Both the position numbers and the translations under genes were made by a program. Source: Nitzschia sp. DOCU1 (Eukaryota; Bacillariophyta; Bacillariophyceae; Bacillariales; Bacillariaceae). From it: 64,000 bases of DNA. The notes under the pieces are model-generated. The model saw nothing but the letters and a program-made list of their open reading frames with translations. It was not told where the DNA came from and ran no database searches. The stretch is taken from NCBI GenBank assembly GCA_951394045.1, contig OX595986.1, forward strand, positions 5,113,534-5,177,533. Direction: 5' to 3'. Shown here in pieces: positions 54,369-64,000 of the stretch. Each line of letters begins with the position of its first letter. Position 1 is the first letter of the stretch.

Positions 54369-57300
54369 ATGGCTTTCTCGGCTTTATCTGCTTCTACTAG
54401 CAGCGGCAGAACCTCTGCTAACTATCTTGGCCCGGAATGGAATCTCATCAAGAATAATCAAATGCTGGTTGGAAGAGACGCCGAGGCTAAAAAGATTCAG
54501 GAAATACTGACAGCATCAGTAAATGACCAGGTCCAATCGACAATTCTTTTGCATGGACCGGCGGGAGTGGGAAAATCCTCTCTCGTTTCCAGTCTCCCTT
54601 GCTGGGACGGCGACGGCTTTATCATCGCTGCTTCTGGAAAGTACGAACAATCTAGTCAAAATGAACCATTTTCTGCATTAATAGTAGCGTGTCAACAATT
54701 GGTGGAAGTCTGGGTGGCAAGATCAACATCGGAAACAATGAACGAATTTCGACGTTTGATGAATGAAGATTATCAGGTCATGCACAACATTTTACCCCAC
54801 GCTTACTACTATACGACTACAAAAGCTGGTGCTGCTGGTGCCGACGATCCTGCTGCGGCTCCTGGTGATCATGTGGTTTCAGCTGAGTCTTCCCCGAACA
54901 TTAGCACCGCCCATCAGCGGAGTTCCTTTTCGATTCTACAAAGTATGGCAACAACCGAATGCGTCAATGCGGCGTTTGTAAGATTGCTGAAGTTTCTTAG
55001 CAAAGACGGGAGCATATTATTGTGGCTGGACGATCTACAATGGGCGGACAAGGCGAGCCTTGACGTCCTGAATGTATTGATGAGTGGAAGAGCAGGAACG
55101 GTCGAAAGTATGCTCTTGCTACTTTCGTATCGAGACGATGAAGTTTCCGGGGACCACGCCATGCTGCAACTGCTGACCCATGTACTACAGCCTGATGGTA
55201 CTCCGGATGCTCCCCCCGCTGTTCGTTTCTATGACATTCCCCTTGAGGATTTGCCAGTCACGGGTGTCAATCAAATGGTAGCAGCCATTGTGGAACGCGA
55301 TCCCGAGGACACTCTGCCACTAGCACAGGTGATTCATACGAAAACTTCTGGGAACCCTTTCTTTGTCGTACAATTCCTACTTATGCTGCGACGAGAGCAA
55401 TTTATCAGGTATTCCTGTTCCACTTTCAAGTGGGAGTGGGGCGACATTGAAAAACTTTGGCATGCTGCCAAGTTGTCTGACAACGTGGCCGATCTGATTG
55501 CCAGCTGTCTCGACTCGTTACCGGACGATACTCGAATCGCCATTCAAGTTGCATCGTGCCTAGGAAAGGTAGTCCCTGAAGACATCCTTGTCGAATTCTT
55601 TGCTTCCGATTACAACAGTGATGAAGAGACATGCAAGGAAGGGGGGTGCCAAGGGCTACCTTACAGCTCGAGGCTGCATAACATTCAGGAAGGCGACCTT
55701 AGAAGAATCTTGGATCGAGCTGTAAAATCGGGCATTCTCATCAAACCCCCCCATGGCCAAGATTCGTACTTGTGGGCACACGACAAACTCCAACACGTTG
55801 CGTATTCTCTGATACCCAAAGAATCACAAGGCTTATTACACATGAGACTTGGCAAGTTGCTCTGGAGGCTTTCACTTGCCAGCAATGGCAAAGAATGGAT
55901 GGTGTACATGGCGGCCGACCAACTCAATCGCTTTTCGGGTTATCATCACGACAAAATCCTTGGAGCTGAAGTTGCAACCTTATGTCTAGAAGCGGCGAAG
56001 TTGTCGCTTTCCAAATCCGCATTGGTGCCCGCCTATGACATGCTCGAGGCCGGACTCCGTCACCTACCAATTGCCGATCGATGGACGACTCACTATACAC
56101 TAGGTGTCGAAATAGTAAGCACATTTAGCGAACTGGCGCTGCAGCTGGGCAAAAATGACGAGGCCATACAAGCTGCAAATGAAGTTAAGAACCACGCGAA
56201 GAGCTTGGACGACAAGTTCCCCGTTGAGTGCGTCATTCTAGGAGCTATAAGTTCTGGAAAGGATCGAAACTATGCTGTTGCAGTACAAAAGACGCTCGAT
56301 CTCCTTACAGATTACGGTATCAAGTTTCCATCTAAACTGATCCCGGGCCAGTTGTTCGTTGAGAACCAGAAATGGAGGCGTAAACTATCCGGTGGCAAAT
56401 TGTCCACTTTACTCCAGCTCCCTGAAATGACGAATCAAAGATCCCGACATATAATTCGCCTTCTTGTCCAGTACTTTGGAATCTTTACCTTTATGGCACA
56501 GGGGGACAAAGATATGAGCTGGTATGCCTTTATGCGATCACTCACTTTGTCGGCTGAACAAGGCGTATGCGAAGATAGCGCCTTAGGCATTGTGGGGTGG
56601 GCGGCGTACTTGTGCGAAAGCGGGAGCTACATTGAGGCTGACGAATACGCTGAATTGGGTTTGAAACTACTCGAGCGATTTCCAGCAAAGATCGGGTCGC
56701 TGCATGCTCAGGTTTTAATGCTGGCAACAAGTAGAGTCTTTACGAGGACGCGTCCATGGAACGTTGTATTGGACTGGTGGCTCGAAGTTCATCATGCTGG
56801 ACTTCGCACTGGAAATACGGAGAAGGCAGCCGTATCTGTTTTGGGGTATACCTATGCGTATTTGATGGTCGGGCTGCCTATTGGATCTCTCAAGGCAGAC
56901 TTGCTTGCGTACGAAAGGGAAGCACAGCAATTCTGCTCACCAGAAACTGTGAAAGTCATGTTTCAACTTTTTCATCAATTTGTGTTGAATCTGGAACAAG
57001 ATGTTGCACTCCCTGCGGTACTGAAAGGAGTCGCAATGGACGAAGATCAAGTCCTGAATCGGCTGCATGGGAACGGATTACGCATGACGAGGCGGGACTT
57101 ATTTTCACTACGACTTTTCCTTGCTATGATATTTGGCTACTGGGATATGGCTGATCTGCTGGTTGATGAGTTGGAGCCCTTTTTGAACACTGACGGCTTT
57201 CTCGTGCGGGCGGATATGCTACGCGCCACCATGGCGCTTGTATGTTCTAAACTGTTCAGAATGAAAGGCAAAAGGAAGCACAGAATTATCGCCAAGAAAA

Positions 57301-57863
57301 TCATGAAGGAGCTGGAGAAAGATTTGAAGATAGGCAATGTCAATGTGCTCCCGTTGTATATGATGCTTCTAGCTGAACAGTGTCCGTGCAAGGAAAAATA
57401 CGATGAGGCGATTCGTGTCTGTGCCAGGTTAGGATTGATCCATTTTGAAGCCTACATCTGTGAGCGCGCGGGTGAATACTTCGTTGCACAAAATGATAGT
57501 GACGGATGGACGGGATTTTACATTGCCCAAGCGATAGCGTCTTACGACGACTGGGGTGCTCACGGAAAGGCCAACCGCATGCACAAAGAATATGCAGAAC
57601 GTCTCAAATCGGCAGATTCGAGGGCAGCGAAACCGAGAAGTAGTTCTTCGAAAGGACAACCTCGCTACAGTCCGCAACATGCCGATATACTAAAGGATTT
57701 CCATTGGGAAAGGCAGCATACCTATTATTCTAGCTATGGCAGCGTTGAGCTTAAGTCGAACAGTGGAAGTGCGTCGACAGGTAGTGAGGACTCGAGTACG
57801 GAATTGTGGAGTGAGAGTAGCAAGGTCAGCAATTCTGCGGCGAATCCTTTTTTACTTGAATAG
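54369..57863 (+). CDS. STAND-like AAA_16 ATPase with C-terminal helical repeats
   Basis: ATG 54369 lies in ACCATGG and is the first ATG in the frame; 1164 aa, single exon. MLVGRDAEAKKIQEIL starts the ATPase module. Walker A is HGPAGVGKSS (~63-72) and Walker B ILLWLDDLQWADKASL (~215-230), with a sensor-like LLSYRDDE. This matches the predicted-ATPase module found in STAND-type regulators and at the front of some kinases and cyclases. The remaining ~700 residues are helical, TPR-like (e.g. AYDMLEAGLRHLP, NDEAIQAANEVKNHAKSLDD). No kinase, cyclase or DNA-binding domain follows; the tail is Ser-rich. Probably a nucleotide-switched scaffold or signalling protein; partners unknown. Confidence 0.78.
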   Translation: MAFSALSASTSSGRTSANYLGPEWNLIKNNQMLVGRDAEAKKIQEILTASVNDQVQSTILLHGPAGVGKSSLVSSLPCWDGDGFIIAASGKYEQSSQNEPFSALIVACQQLVEVWVARSTSETMNEFRRLMNEDYQVMHNILPHAYYYTTTKAGAAGADDPAAAPGDHVVSAESSPNISTAHQRSSFSILQSMATTECVNAAFVRLLKFLSKDGSILLWLDDLQWADKASLDVLNVLMSGRAGTVESMLLLLSYRDDEVSGDHAMLQLLTHVLQPDGTPDAPPAVRFYDIPLEDLPVTGVNQMVAAIVERDPEDTLPLAQVIHTKTSGNPFFVVQFLLMLRREQFIRYSCSTFKWEWGDIEKLWHAAKLSDNVADLIASCLDSLPDDTRIAIQVASCLGKVVPEDILVEFFASDYNSDEETCKEGGCQGLPYSSRLHNIQEGDLRRILDRAVKSGILIKPPHGQDSYLWAHDKLQHVAYSLIPKESQGLLHMRLGKLLWRLSLASNGKEWMVYMAADQLNRFSGYHHDKILGAEVATLCLEAAKLSLSKSALVPAYDMLEAGLRHLPIADRWTTHYTLGVEIVSTFSELALQLGKNDEAIQAANEVKNHAKSLDDKFPVECVILGAISSGKDRNYAVAVQKTLDLLTDYGIKFPSKLIPGQLFVENQKWRRKLSGGKLSTLLQLPEMTNQRSRHIIRLLVQYFGIFTFMAQGDKDMSWYAFMRSLTLSAEQGVCEDSALGIVGWAAYLCESGSYIEADEYAELGLKLLERFPAKIGSLHAQVLMLATSRVFTRTRPWNVVLDWWLEVHHAGLRTGNTEKAAVSVLGYTYAYLMVGLPIGSLKADLLAYEREAQQFCSPETVKVMFQLFHQFVLNLEQDVALPAVLKGVAMDEDQVLNRLHGNGLRMTRRDLFSLRLFLAMIFGYWDMADLLVDELEPFLNTDGFLVRADMLRATMALVCSKLFRMKGKRKHRIIAKKIMKELEKDLKIGNVNVLPLYMMLLAEQCPCKEKYDEAIRVCARLGLIHFEAYICERAGEYFVAQNDSDGWTGFYIAQAIASYDDWGAHGKANRMHKEYAERLKSADSRAAKPRSSSSKGQPRYSPQHADILKDFHWERQHTYYSSYGSVELKSNSGSASTGSEDSSTELWSESSKVSNSAANPFLLE

Positions 57864-58175
57864 GATTGAACGGTAAACTAGAGAGGAGCATCCTACGAGG
57901 AGTCGTTTTGCTTTTATGGTGATATGCACTGATCGATGATGGTCCGATGGTATCCAGGGCAGCAGCAGGGCGGGCTCTCGGGCGACGGAATGTGGAGTTG
58001 ATTCGTCATCTGAGTGTCAGGATATATTCAATGAATTCGAACCATGAGCAACGACCTTCGTGCTCTACACTAGTATTTTTATGATTCAAGGTGTTTCGAT
58101 CGTGCTGCTCGGATACCTTGTAATCTAGTATTCTCGTTCCCCTTTTCTGACAGTAGACTTCCCAGTACCAGTCTA
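57864..58175. other. Intergenic region between convergent ATPase and BTB genes
   Basis: Shared 3' flanks; nothing recognised. Confidence 0.5.
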
Positions 58176-61100
58176 TCATATCGGATTCAAGAAAAAACTA
58201 GCCCCCTTTTCGGCCCACGAATCTTCAGAAACCGTGCTGTCTTCCATTCCCGTCATGCCTACCTCGCTCATGTATTTAAGGAGGTCTTTTGGCGTGTCAA
58301 GCTGAGGGCAAACCTTTTCCTTGGTCTTAATGCGAGACGCCGGTTTACCATAGCCGCTTCTGCCGCATCCTCTCGGATTGTATCCGACCCTATGGATATG
58401 AGACAGTTCGGCTCGCATACGGTACAACTCGTGTTCCATCTGACCACGCTCTTCCAACCACGCTTGTCGCTCTTGTTTCCAAATTTGACGTTCTTGCTTC
58501 CAATGATCTTGGGCCGTCTTGTGTTCAAGCAAGTCACTTTCTCGTTTGCGCATCCATCCTGCTAGATGACTTTTAAGCTCAGTTTTGCTCGACTCAAGCG
58601 ATTTTCGCAATTGCTCGGACTCCAGACGAAAATGTGAGGCTTGTTCCTGCGCAGTGGCCAATTCGTCTCTCATTACTGTCTGCTGTTGCAGTACATTTTT
58701 CAATTCTTCCTGGGCCTGACTGAGTTGCAAATTGGCTGTAAGTAGTGTCTCAGGGAGCCATTCCAATAATTTTTCTTTCCCCGGCCCTTCCATCCATTGT
58801 TCTAGTAGCCGTTTCCAGAACATAGGAGCATCTTGTCGTTGACATGCAGTTTGCCAACCTTTGGATAGAACTTCCAAGCACCTCTCTTGAAGTCGTTGAC
58901 TTGAAGACCCGTTTTCCGCGTCGATGGTGTCGTTACTGTTTTTGTCGCCACCATAATATCCCCCCAAAGTCCATGAGAATTCGAGCAAGGCGATCGCCGC
59001 GTCAATCGTCAGTACACCAATTTGTGAAGCACATCGCTCCAAAAATTCCAATGAGACTTCATGTCGATGATGAATACAAAACTCGACCAATATACTGCAA
59101 AGATTCAACGATTGTTGTTGTTCCGTCGGCGAAACACGCTCCAGCAGATTCACAAATTGCGACGGAGAAATGTCCGCAAGGAAGTTTGCGAATTTGGCTG
59201 ACTGTACATTTAAACTTGACAATTCTCCCGAGGCGATGTGTAAAATCCAATCAACCAATTCCTGTTGATCATAATAGGTGGCCTCCCAAAAATATTGATC
59301 CATGGTGTCACGACCCAAATCAGCATGAACAAATTCCATGCACTCTTTTAGCAATTGGGGTTGCTGAATGTAATTTGCCAGATAGGCCATGCCGACAGCA
59401 TTTTCAGTTTTCAATTCAAATGATGAGTCCCCGTAGAGATAATCCAACAAGTCCGGTACTAATTCGCACGCTCGAGCGAGCAAGGGAATACGGGTAACAG
59501 GATCGATATTGGAATTGTTGTTTGCAGTCATCATGACTCGTTGAAAGTATGCGCAGGCACGGCTGCCCACGGCCAAGACGACGCGATGGACGTGATAGGT
59601 GGTGAAAGATTTGCTGGTACGATTAAAGATTTCCAGACGCCAATCAGAGAGCGACTGCGAAGGATCCATGCGCCAGGATAATCGAGGCGCCATGGGGATA
59701 TCCAAAGTACTGGAGATTTTCTCGGGGGTGCTTTTGGGAGGTTTGGTATTTTCCACGGATGTCGTCGCCGTGGCCACCAACGTCTGGGTCTCTTCGATGG
59801 AAGTCGTCGCCGCCGCAAATGGCCTGGCGGGAGGAGGCGTGGACGAAAAAGACTTGGCCAAAAGTATAGCTTGGCTTTCCATGGAAAAACTCTGAGGCGT
59901 AGCACGAGCAGCAGCGCTTGAGACGGATGGCGGATGCGTTGGCGAAAAGAGTAGCCTCTCTGTCGAATTTTGCTTTAAAAGCCGCGATGGATAGATGCTC
60001 GACGATGGCAGGCCTGGATCTGACATTGTCAGATACCGCCGTTGTATTCGTTCAATGGGCGAAAGCGTCTCGTCGTATTCTTTCGTCCATGTTTCCCTGA
60101 TAGCAGGTAGCTCCGATTGAGACTTTCCTTCATTCTCGAAGGACTTGTCTTGGTTAGGTACAGAAGACGGCACAATAGAATTTGTGGACTCCATGGAGCC
60201 GTTCAAAGCCACCCTTGTCCTTTCTCGGAGGGATAGCAGAGACCTCGCATCGTCGACGCCTCGATGAGGATTGGAACGGGGTGGTTCTACCGAGGAGGTA
60301 AAGGACGACGACGTTGCCATGGATCCATTCAAGGCCGTCTTTGTCTTTTCTCGTAGGGAGCGGAGAGAATCCTCGGCACCACCCTGCATGGGACGACCAA
60401 CGGGTTGAAAGGACGATGAGCCCGTCGTTGTTGTAGAAGCGGTTTGTTGGGATTCATATGACATGTCCAGTACGCCATTGCCGCTCGTACTCTTAGTCGT
60501 TGTCGCTGCTGCAGACCTGCTTGGCCGAAGGGAATCAAACGAGGATGCCGACGACACTCCCTCCGCCGTTGAGCATTGTTTGGAGGATTCAAAAGACGTT
60601 TCTAGCACGGCCATCATGGGAATAGATCTCAAGGACGGTAGGTGTGGCATGGAACAAAGAATCATGGGATCGTCGTTAGGCCAAGGTACAATTTCATCAT
60701 AACCACCTTGTCCTTGACTATCGCTGACAGCAGTAGTACACGATGGTCCGATTGTAGAACCATCGGGATCTTCGGGGCCAGCAGATCCCGTTTCCTCTTC
60801 ATTGTTGTCATAATGATCATCGGGTAACACATGCCCATCGGGTTCTTCAGCGGGCCGAACCTCGACCGGCTCCACATGCGGAGGCTGTTTCCGCCGTGTT
60901 GGAGATGGTTCTTTGGGTCGTCGTCGATAGGGCAACAACGTTGATTTACGGGCAATGTGGCCTGCCAAGGATCTAGTGTTACTTTTGTCCCCACCCCGCA
61001 GCACAATGGTAGGGTTGACGCTAGCGGTTCGTTGTTCTCTTTGTTGTTTGGATTGAACGGAAAAAGATGAGCTTGGGGACCAGCTGGGATCGACAGAAAA

Positions 61101-61628
61101 AGTAGATTGCCTGGTCACAATTGTCTGATCGTCGGGTCGAATCGGCTGAAACAACAGCGAGGCTTGGTGTGCTTCGAGTCGTTTCAGGAGTTGCTGTACT
61201 TCTTCGTCTTCGATGGTCATGGGAGAAACTAGCCCTAACCCTTGCACCGGATACGCTAGCGATGCAGATAAGGGTGGTGTAGAATTGGTGCAAGCAGCGC
61301 GTCCCGCGTTCCCTTCGTCACTGGGCAAAGTCATTACACTGCCAGAGATTCCCGTTAAGTCGTTTTCCTCCCCATCAACTGGCGACCCTCGATCGTCGTG
61401 AGTTTCATCTTCGATTAGTACTCGCTGGCCTTGATGTTGCTGCGGCCACGACACGCCTTCAGTGTTACTGCGCGTACCCCCTGACAGTCGATCCCGAAAG
61501 AAATCCTCTTCTGCGTTGGAATAGTTCGAGGTGTGCTCGAGATACACTGACGACATGGCTGGAGAGGATCGCGACGACACGGTAGAGTTGCTAGCCGAGT
61601 GAACGATTGAATTGGATGGAAGTGACAT
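58176..61628 (-). CDS. BTB/POZ-BACK domain protein with C-terminal coiled coil
   Basis: The first ATG in frame is 61628 (1150 aa, single exon). The first ~640 residues are disordered, Ser/Pro/Thr-rich, with repeats of a SLREKTKTALNGSM / SLRERTRVALNGSM unit (two copies, ~430-510). A BTB domain starts at DWRLEIFNRTSKSFTTYHVH (~655) with HRVVLAVGSRACAYFQRVM and LLDYLYGD. A BACK-like helical region follows. A long coiled coil (~960-1090; QAQEELKNVLQQQTVMRDEL) carries KQERQIWKQERQAW repeats. BTB proteins commonly dimerise or act as cullin-3 adaptors; which applies here is not determinable. Confidence 0.8.
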   Translation of the reverse strand: MSLPSNSIVHSASNSTVSSRSSPAMSSVYLEHTSNYSNAEEDFFRDRLSGGTRSNTEGVSWPQQHQGQRVLIEDETHDDRGSPVDGEENDLTGISGSVMTLPSDEGNAGRAACTNSTPPLSASLAYPVQGLGLVSPMTIEDEEVQQLLKRLEAHQASLLFQPIRPDDQTIVTRQSTFSVDPSWSPSSSFSVQSKQQREQRTASVNPTIVLRGGDKSNTRSLAGHIARKSTLLPYRRRPKEPSPTRRKQPPHVEPVEVRPAEEPDGHVLPDDHYDNNEEETGSAGPEDPDGSTIGPSCTTAVSDSQGQGGYDEIVPWPNDDPMILCSMPHLPSLRSIPMMAVLETSFESSKQCSTAEGVSSASSFDSLRPSRSAAATTTKSTSGNGVLDMSYESQQTASTTTTGSSSFQPVGRPMQGGAEDSLRSLREKTKTALNGSMATSSSFTSSVEPPRSNPHRGVDDARSLLSLRERTRVALNGSMESTNSIVPSSVPNQDKSFENEGKSQSELPAIRETWTKEYDETLSPIERIQRRYLTMSDPGLPSSSIYPSRLLKQNSTERLLFSPTHPPSVSSAAARATPQSFSMESQAILLAKSFSSTPPPARPFAAATTSIEETQTLVATATTSVENTKPPKSTPEKISSTLDIPMAPRLSWRMDPSQSLSDWRLEIFNRTSKSFTTYHVHRVVLAVGSRACAYFQRVMMTANNNSNIDPVTRIPLLARACELVPDLLDYLYGDSSFELKTENAVGMAYLANYIQQPQLLKECMEFVHADLGRDTMDQYFWEATYYDQQELVDWILHIASGELSSLNVQSAKFANFLADISPSQFVNLLERVSPTEQQQSLNLCSILVEFCIHHRHEVSLEFLERCASQIGVLTIDAAIALLEFSWTLGGYYGGDKNSNDTIDAENGSSSQRLQERCLEVLSKGWQTACQRQDAPMFWKRLLEQWMEGPGKEKLLEWLPETLLTANLQLSQAQEELKNVLQQQTVMRDELATAQEQASHFRLESEQLRKSLESSKTELKSHLAGWMRKRESDLLEHKTAQDHWKQERQIWKQERQAWLEERGQMEHELYRMRAELSHIHRVGYNPRGCGRSGYGKPASRIKTKEKVCPQLDTPKDLLKYMSEVGMTGMEDSTVSEDSWAEKGASFFLNPI

Positions 61629-62250
61629 GTTTCCCCAAGCCACGCTACTCGCTACAGGTATTGGCGCTTATGCGTATTCGTATTCTCGCACCATGGTTTC
61701 AAAGCAGGCCCCCGAATGCCAATGGAATGAAGGTGATCGACCAAATTTGGGCTTTGAACGGACATTTGGGTCGTTTACGCAAACGCATGTTGTTTACGCA
61801 ACAACGGGTGGGGCGGGCTCGACGAAAGCCTTTTCCCGCCATTTTTCGTGACCGGCTGACGTCAGACCTAAAACAAAGGAGCGCCATGTTGTTTCATCTT
61901 CTGTAGTTAGAGTTAACAAATAGTATTACCTTCCCCTAGCGACAAGCAAGATATAGCAACACAACAAGCAGCAACAATTTCCTCGAGATCGTGCGATCTT
62001 CTCGGACTACTAATTAGTTCCCGTTACTTGCATGGGTGAACACCAACGTTTGGTGCTGGAAAAAATGTGGTAGCATAATCTGAACCGTCTTCGTGATGGT
62101 GGGGGAATATCAGGTACTTCCTTGTAGTGCTCTCGTTGTACTAATGCTGCTGGTCACACCAAGACGAAGTGAATCGCCGATATAGTAGTATATACTACTA
62201 CTGTCGAAAAAAACGGCGATACATGTGAACTCGCTCCTTCTAATGACGGA
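61629..62250. other. Region upstream of BTB gene
   Basis: Non-coding; BTB promoter side. A short palindrome, AGTAGTATATACTACT, is near 62184. No other feature. Confidence 0.5.
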
Positions 62251-63201
62251 TTAAGCTGCTGACGCCACATGAGCAACCACAGTGCTGGTCGTTGTCATTA
62301 ACATGCCAATCGCAAATCTCCAAAAGAAGGAATGTCTTGGAATGGCAACCTGACGAGCTTCGAGTGATTGTATAGCCGACAAGAGCTGCTGACCACATTG
62401 ATGAGTTCTATCAATATAATTCTGCCCCAAAACGCTTGACGCATGTCCAATATTTACAAGAAGCGTCAAGGCATGGCGTGGGCCCAGCCGCAAGAAATGG
62501 GTACGGCAGGGTAAGCTATACACAATTTCCCACAATTTCAGGGCTTGTCTCATGCAGCCAGAGTCACCAGTAAACAGGGCGGCCAGATGCGTCGTCATGG
62601 CGAGATTGTACAAGCTTATAAAAGTCAACTGGTTGATCGTGACTTGCTCAGGGAGCCTCAATAAAGCCGACTGGGCAGCAAAGGCGGAGGGCGACGTTAG
62701 AGGGAGCGACCCGCCGCCGTGCTGCGGCAGCAGCACGTTCTTCTTGTTATCTTTCGTCAGAGCAGCACCAGCAGCAACATCACCAGGAATACTGCTCGTA
62801 GTACTAGTAGTACTACTATTTTCCGATGAGAATGCCATGTGACGAGCAGCACCAGCTTGTTCTTGATCATCCTCCTGATCACTATTTTCGCGACCAAGGC
62901 GTCCAAAGTCTGATGTGAACTCCAAATCACCAGAACCAGATTCGGCTGGCACTAGATAAGAGCTTGGATAGAAAAAGACGCTGGCGTCGAGACCTTCTTG
63001 TAGTGGTTGGCGGAGCATGACGTTCATCGAGCTAAACGCAGCATTGAACGAGTATTTCGAGGCCTCAACATCGCCCTGTTCAAACGCTTGGATACCTTGC
63101 TGATGAAGGGCGAAAATCTCTTGTTGTTGCTTGTGCAATAGCGAAGATAGTAAAGGGAAAGGAGAGGTGAGGTCTTCTAAATGGTAGTTGACAGAGTTCA
63201 T
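62251..63201 (-). CDS. Hypothetical helical protein, possibly TPR-like
   Basis: Single exon, 316 aa. An N-terminal helical pair (EIFALHQQGIQAFEQGDVEA) with the A..GD...A pattern resembles one TPR. A disordered Ser-rich middle follows, then a helical C-terminal half (TFISLYNLAMTTHLAALFTG; LKLWEIVYSLP; HALTLLVNIGHASSVLGQNY). This layout reminds me of lineage-specific diatom TPR proteins, but I cannot name the family. Confidence 0.6.
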   Translation of the reverse strand: MNSVNYHLEDLTSPFPLLSSLLHKQQQEIFALHQQGIQAFEQGDVEASKYSFNAAFSSMNVMLRQPLQEGLDASVFFYPSSYLVPAESGSGDLEFTSDFGRLGRENSDQEDDQEQAGAARHMAFSSENSSTTSTTSSIPGDVAAGAALTKDNKKNVLLPQHGGGSLPLTSPSAFAAQSALLRLPEQVTINQLTFISLYNLAMTTHLAALFTGDSGCMRQALKLWEIVYSLPCRTHFLRLGPRHALTLLVNIGHASSVLGQNYIDRTHQCGQQLLSAIQSLEARQVAIPRHSFFWRFAIGMLMTTTSTVVAHVASAA

Positions 63202-63398
63202 CTTGGTGGTGGAGCGGGGCCAATTCTAGGAGTGGGCTGAGTTTCAAACAAGGGAAAGCATTTGGTGTAATCAAAAATGTGTGGCTACTCTACCGGTCGC
63301 AGCCAATTTACCGCTAGCAAATTCAACTCTTGCGGGAAATGAGCTTGGAGTTTCTCCGGATCATCACACGTCATGCCTTTCGTTGAATCATTTAGGAC

Positions 63399-63429
<31 letters not shown>

Positions 63430-64000
63430 TCCATTCAATGTTTCTGTGTATTATAAAAAATAGCGGTTGAGGTGTATCAACTTCAACCGATGAAGAAGCT
63501 TTTGTATCCCGGACAACATCTGCGCGCCTACCGTACTTTTGTTAAAGGTGGATGTACTTTACAGAGAAATACCACCAACACGGCATATGAAGAAAACGAA
63601 AAGCCTCCAATCAACAATGACCGGTACGCGAAAGTGCGACATTGTCCTATCGTTCGCTTGAATTTGGAAGCTAAATTCTCCATAGGCAAATGGTGAACGA
63701 GCGTTTTTTGGAAGAGAGACACTTATGCATCGCCTCTTTTCTTCGGTTCCGCGAGATCCGGTAAGCATTTCTCTAGTGCCGGATGTACTATGCCTTTGGG
63801 GGGCAACGTACCTTTACTCTTGATAACAAAAATGATTGCCATCTGCGCAATGTGTCCTGCGGCATGTCATTCTGTGCCACACATCCAGTCTCCTTCCGAC
63901 GTTGAGAATTGGGGGGAGGGGGGGCGCGAGTAGCTTTGAGGGCGGATACCTACCGGCCTGTCTGAATTTTATACATGACTTCATTACCGTCATACAAGTC
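63202..64000. other. Terminal non-coding stretch
   Basis: Promoter side of the preceding minus-strand gene plus a GA microsatellite. Short frames of 60-75 codons (63472-63696 plus; 63528-63768 minus) overlap and have no features. It ends without a recognisable gene. Confidence 0.5.
63399..63429. repeat. (AG)n microsatellite
   Basis: About 31 bases of AG dinucleotides with one AT interruption. Confidence 0.95.

Overview
This is nuclear DNA from a eukaryotic alga, most likely a diatom (probably a raphid pennate; this is inference). The evidence is short GT-AG introns of about 75-110 nt, a GPI-anchored fasciclin protein, a membrane cyclase/phosphodiesterase relic of the type common in diatoms, SNF2, RING, BTB and FIST proteins, and abundant small DNA elements.

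Layout. 1-1895: 3' part of a multi-fasciclin GPI-anchored protein. 2428-5640: an unusual fusion of FIST domains with an indole-3-glycerol-phosphate-synthase-like (IGPS) barrel whose catalytic residues look degraded. 6118-22380: a triplicated block. Each unit pairs an IGPS 3' exon with a convergent secreted subtilase gene. All three subtilases (6118-8379, 14013-16230, 18401-20653) assemble as intact reading frames with Glu where subtilisins have the catalytic His. The IGPS copies are decaying. Two units end in a chimeric relic that joins the promoter and first ~45 codons of an SNF2 gene to an IGPS fragment. One relic (9484-13880) is split by two insertions.

22400-31220 is mostly gene debris: scrambled myosin motor pieces, a frameshifted helical protein (possibly NUP188-like), and a decayed receptor cyclase/phosphodiesterase containing three homologous introns. 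32469-39040: a DUF4419 gene and a 5'-truncated second copy. Between them lie a 702-bp MITE with TAA target-site duplication and an empty-site counterpart, an SNF2 5' fragment, a near-perfect inverted repeat with ~114-bp arms, and a secreted Trp/Cys-rich protein gene. 39041-42908: the intact Fun30/SMARCAD1-like SNF2 ATPase, six exons, the apparent donor of the SNF2 fragments.

43245-44640: scrambled ABCC transporter pseudogene. 44697-46610: membrane RING-H2 protein. 47190-51672: two unrecognised acidic proteins. 51673-54368: gene-poor DNA with palindromes. 54369-57863: STAND-like ATPase. 58176-61628: BTB/coiled-coil protein. 62251-63201: unrecognised protein. I see no operons, CRISPR arrays, rRNA or convincing tRNA genes. 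The main theme is segmental duplication: gene 5' and 3' ends are copied, fused, broken by insertions and in places homogenised.
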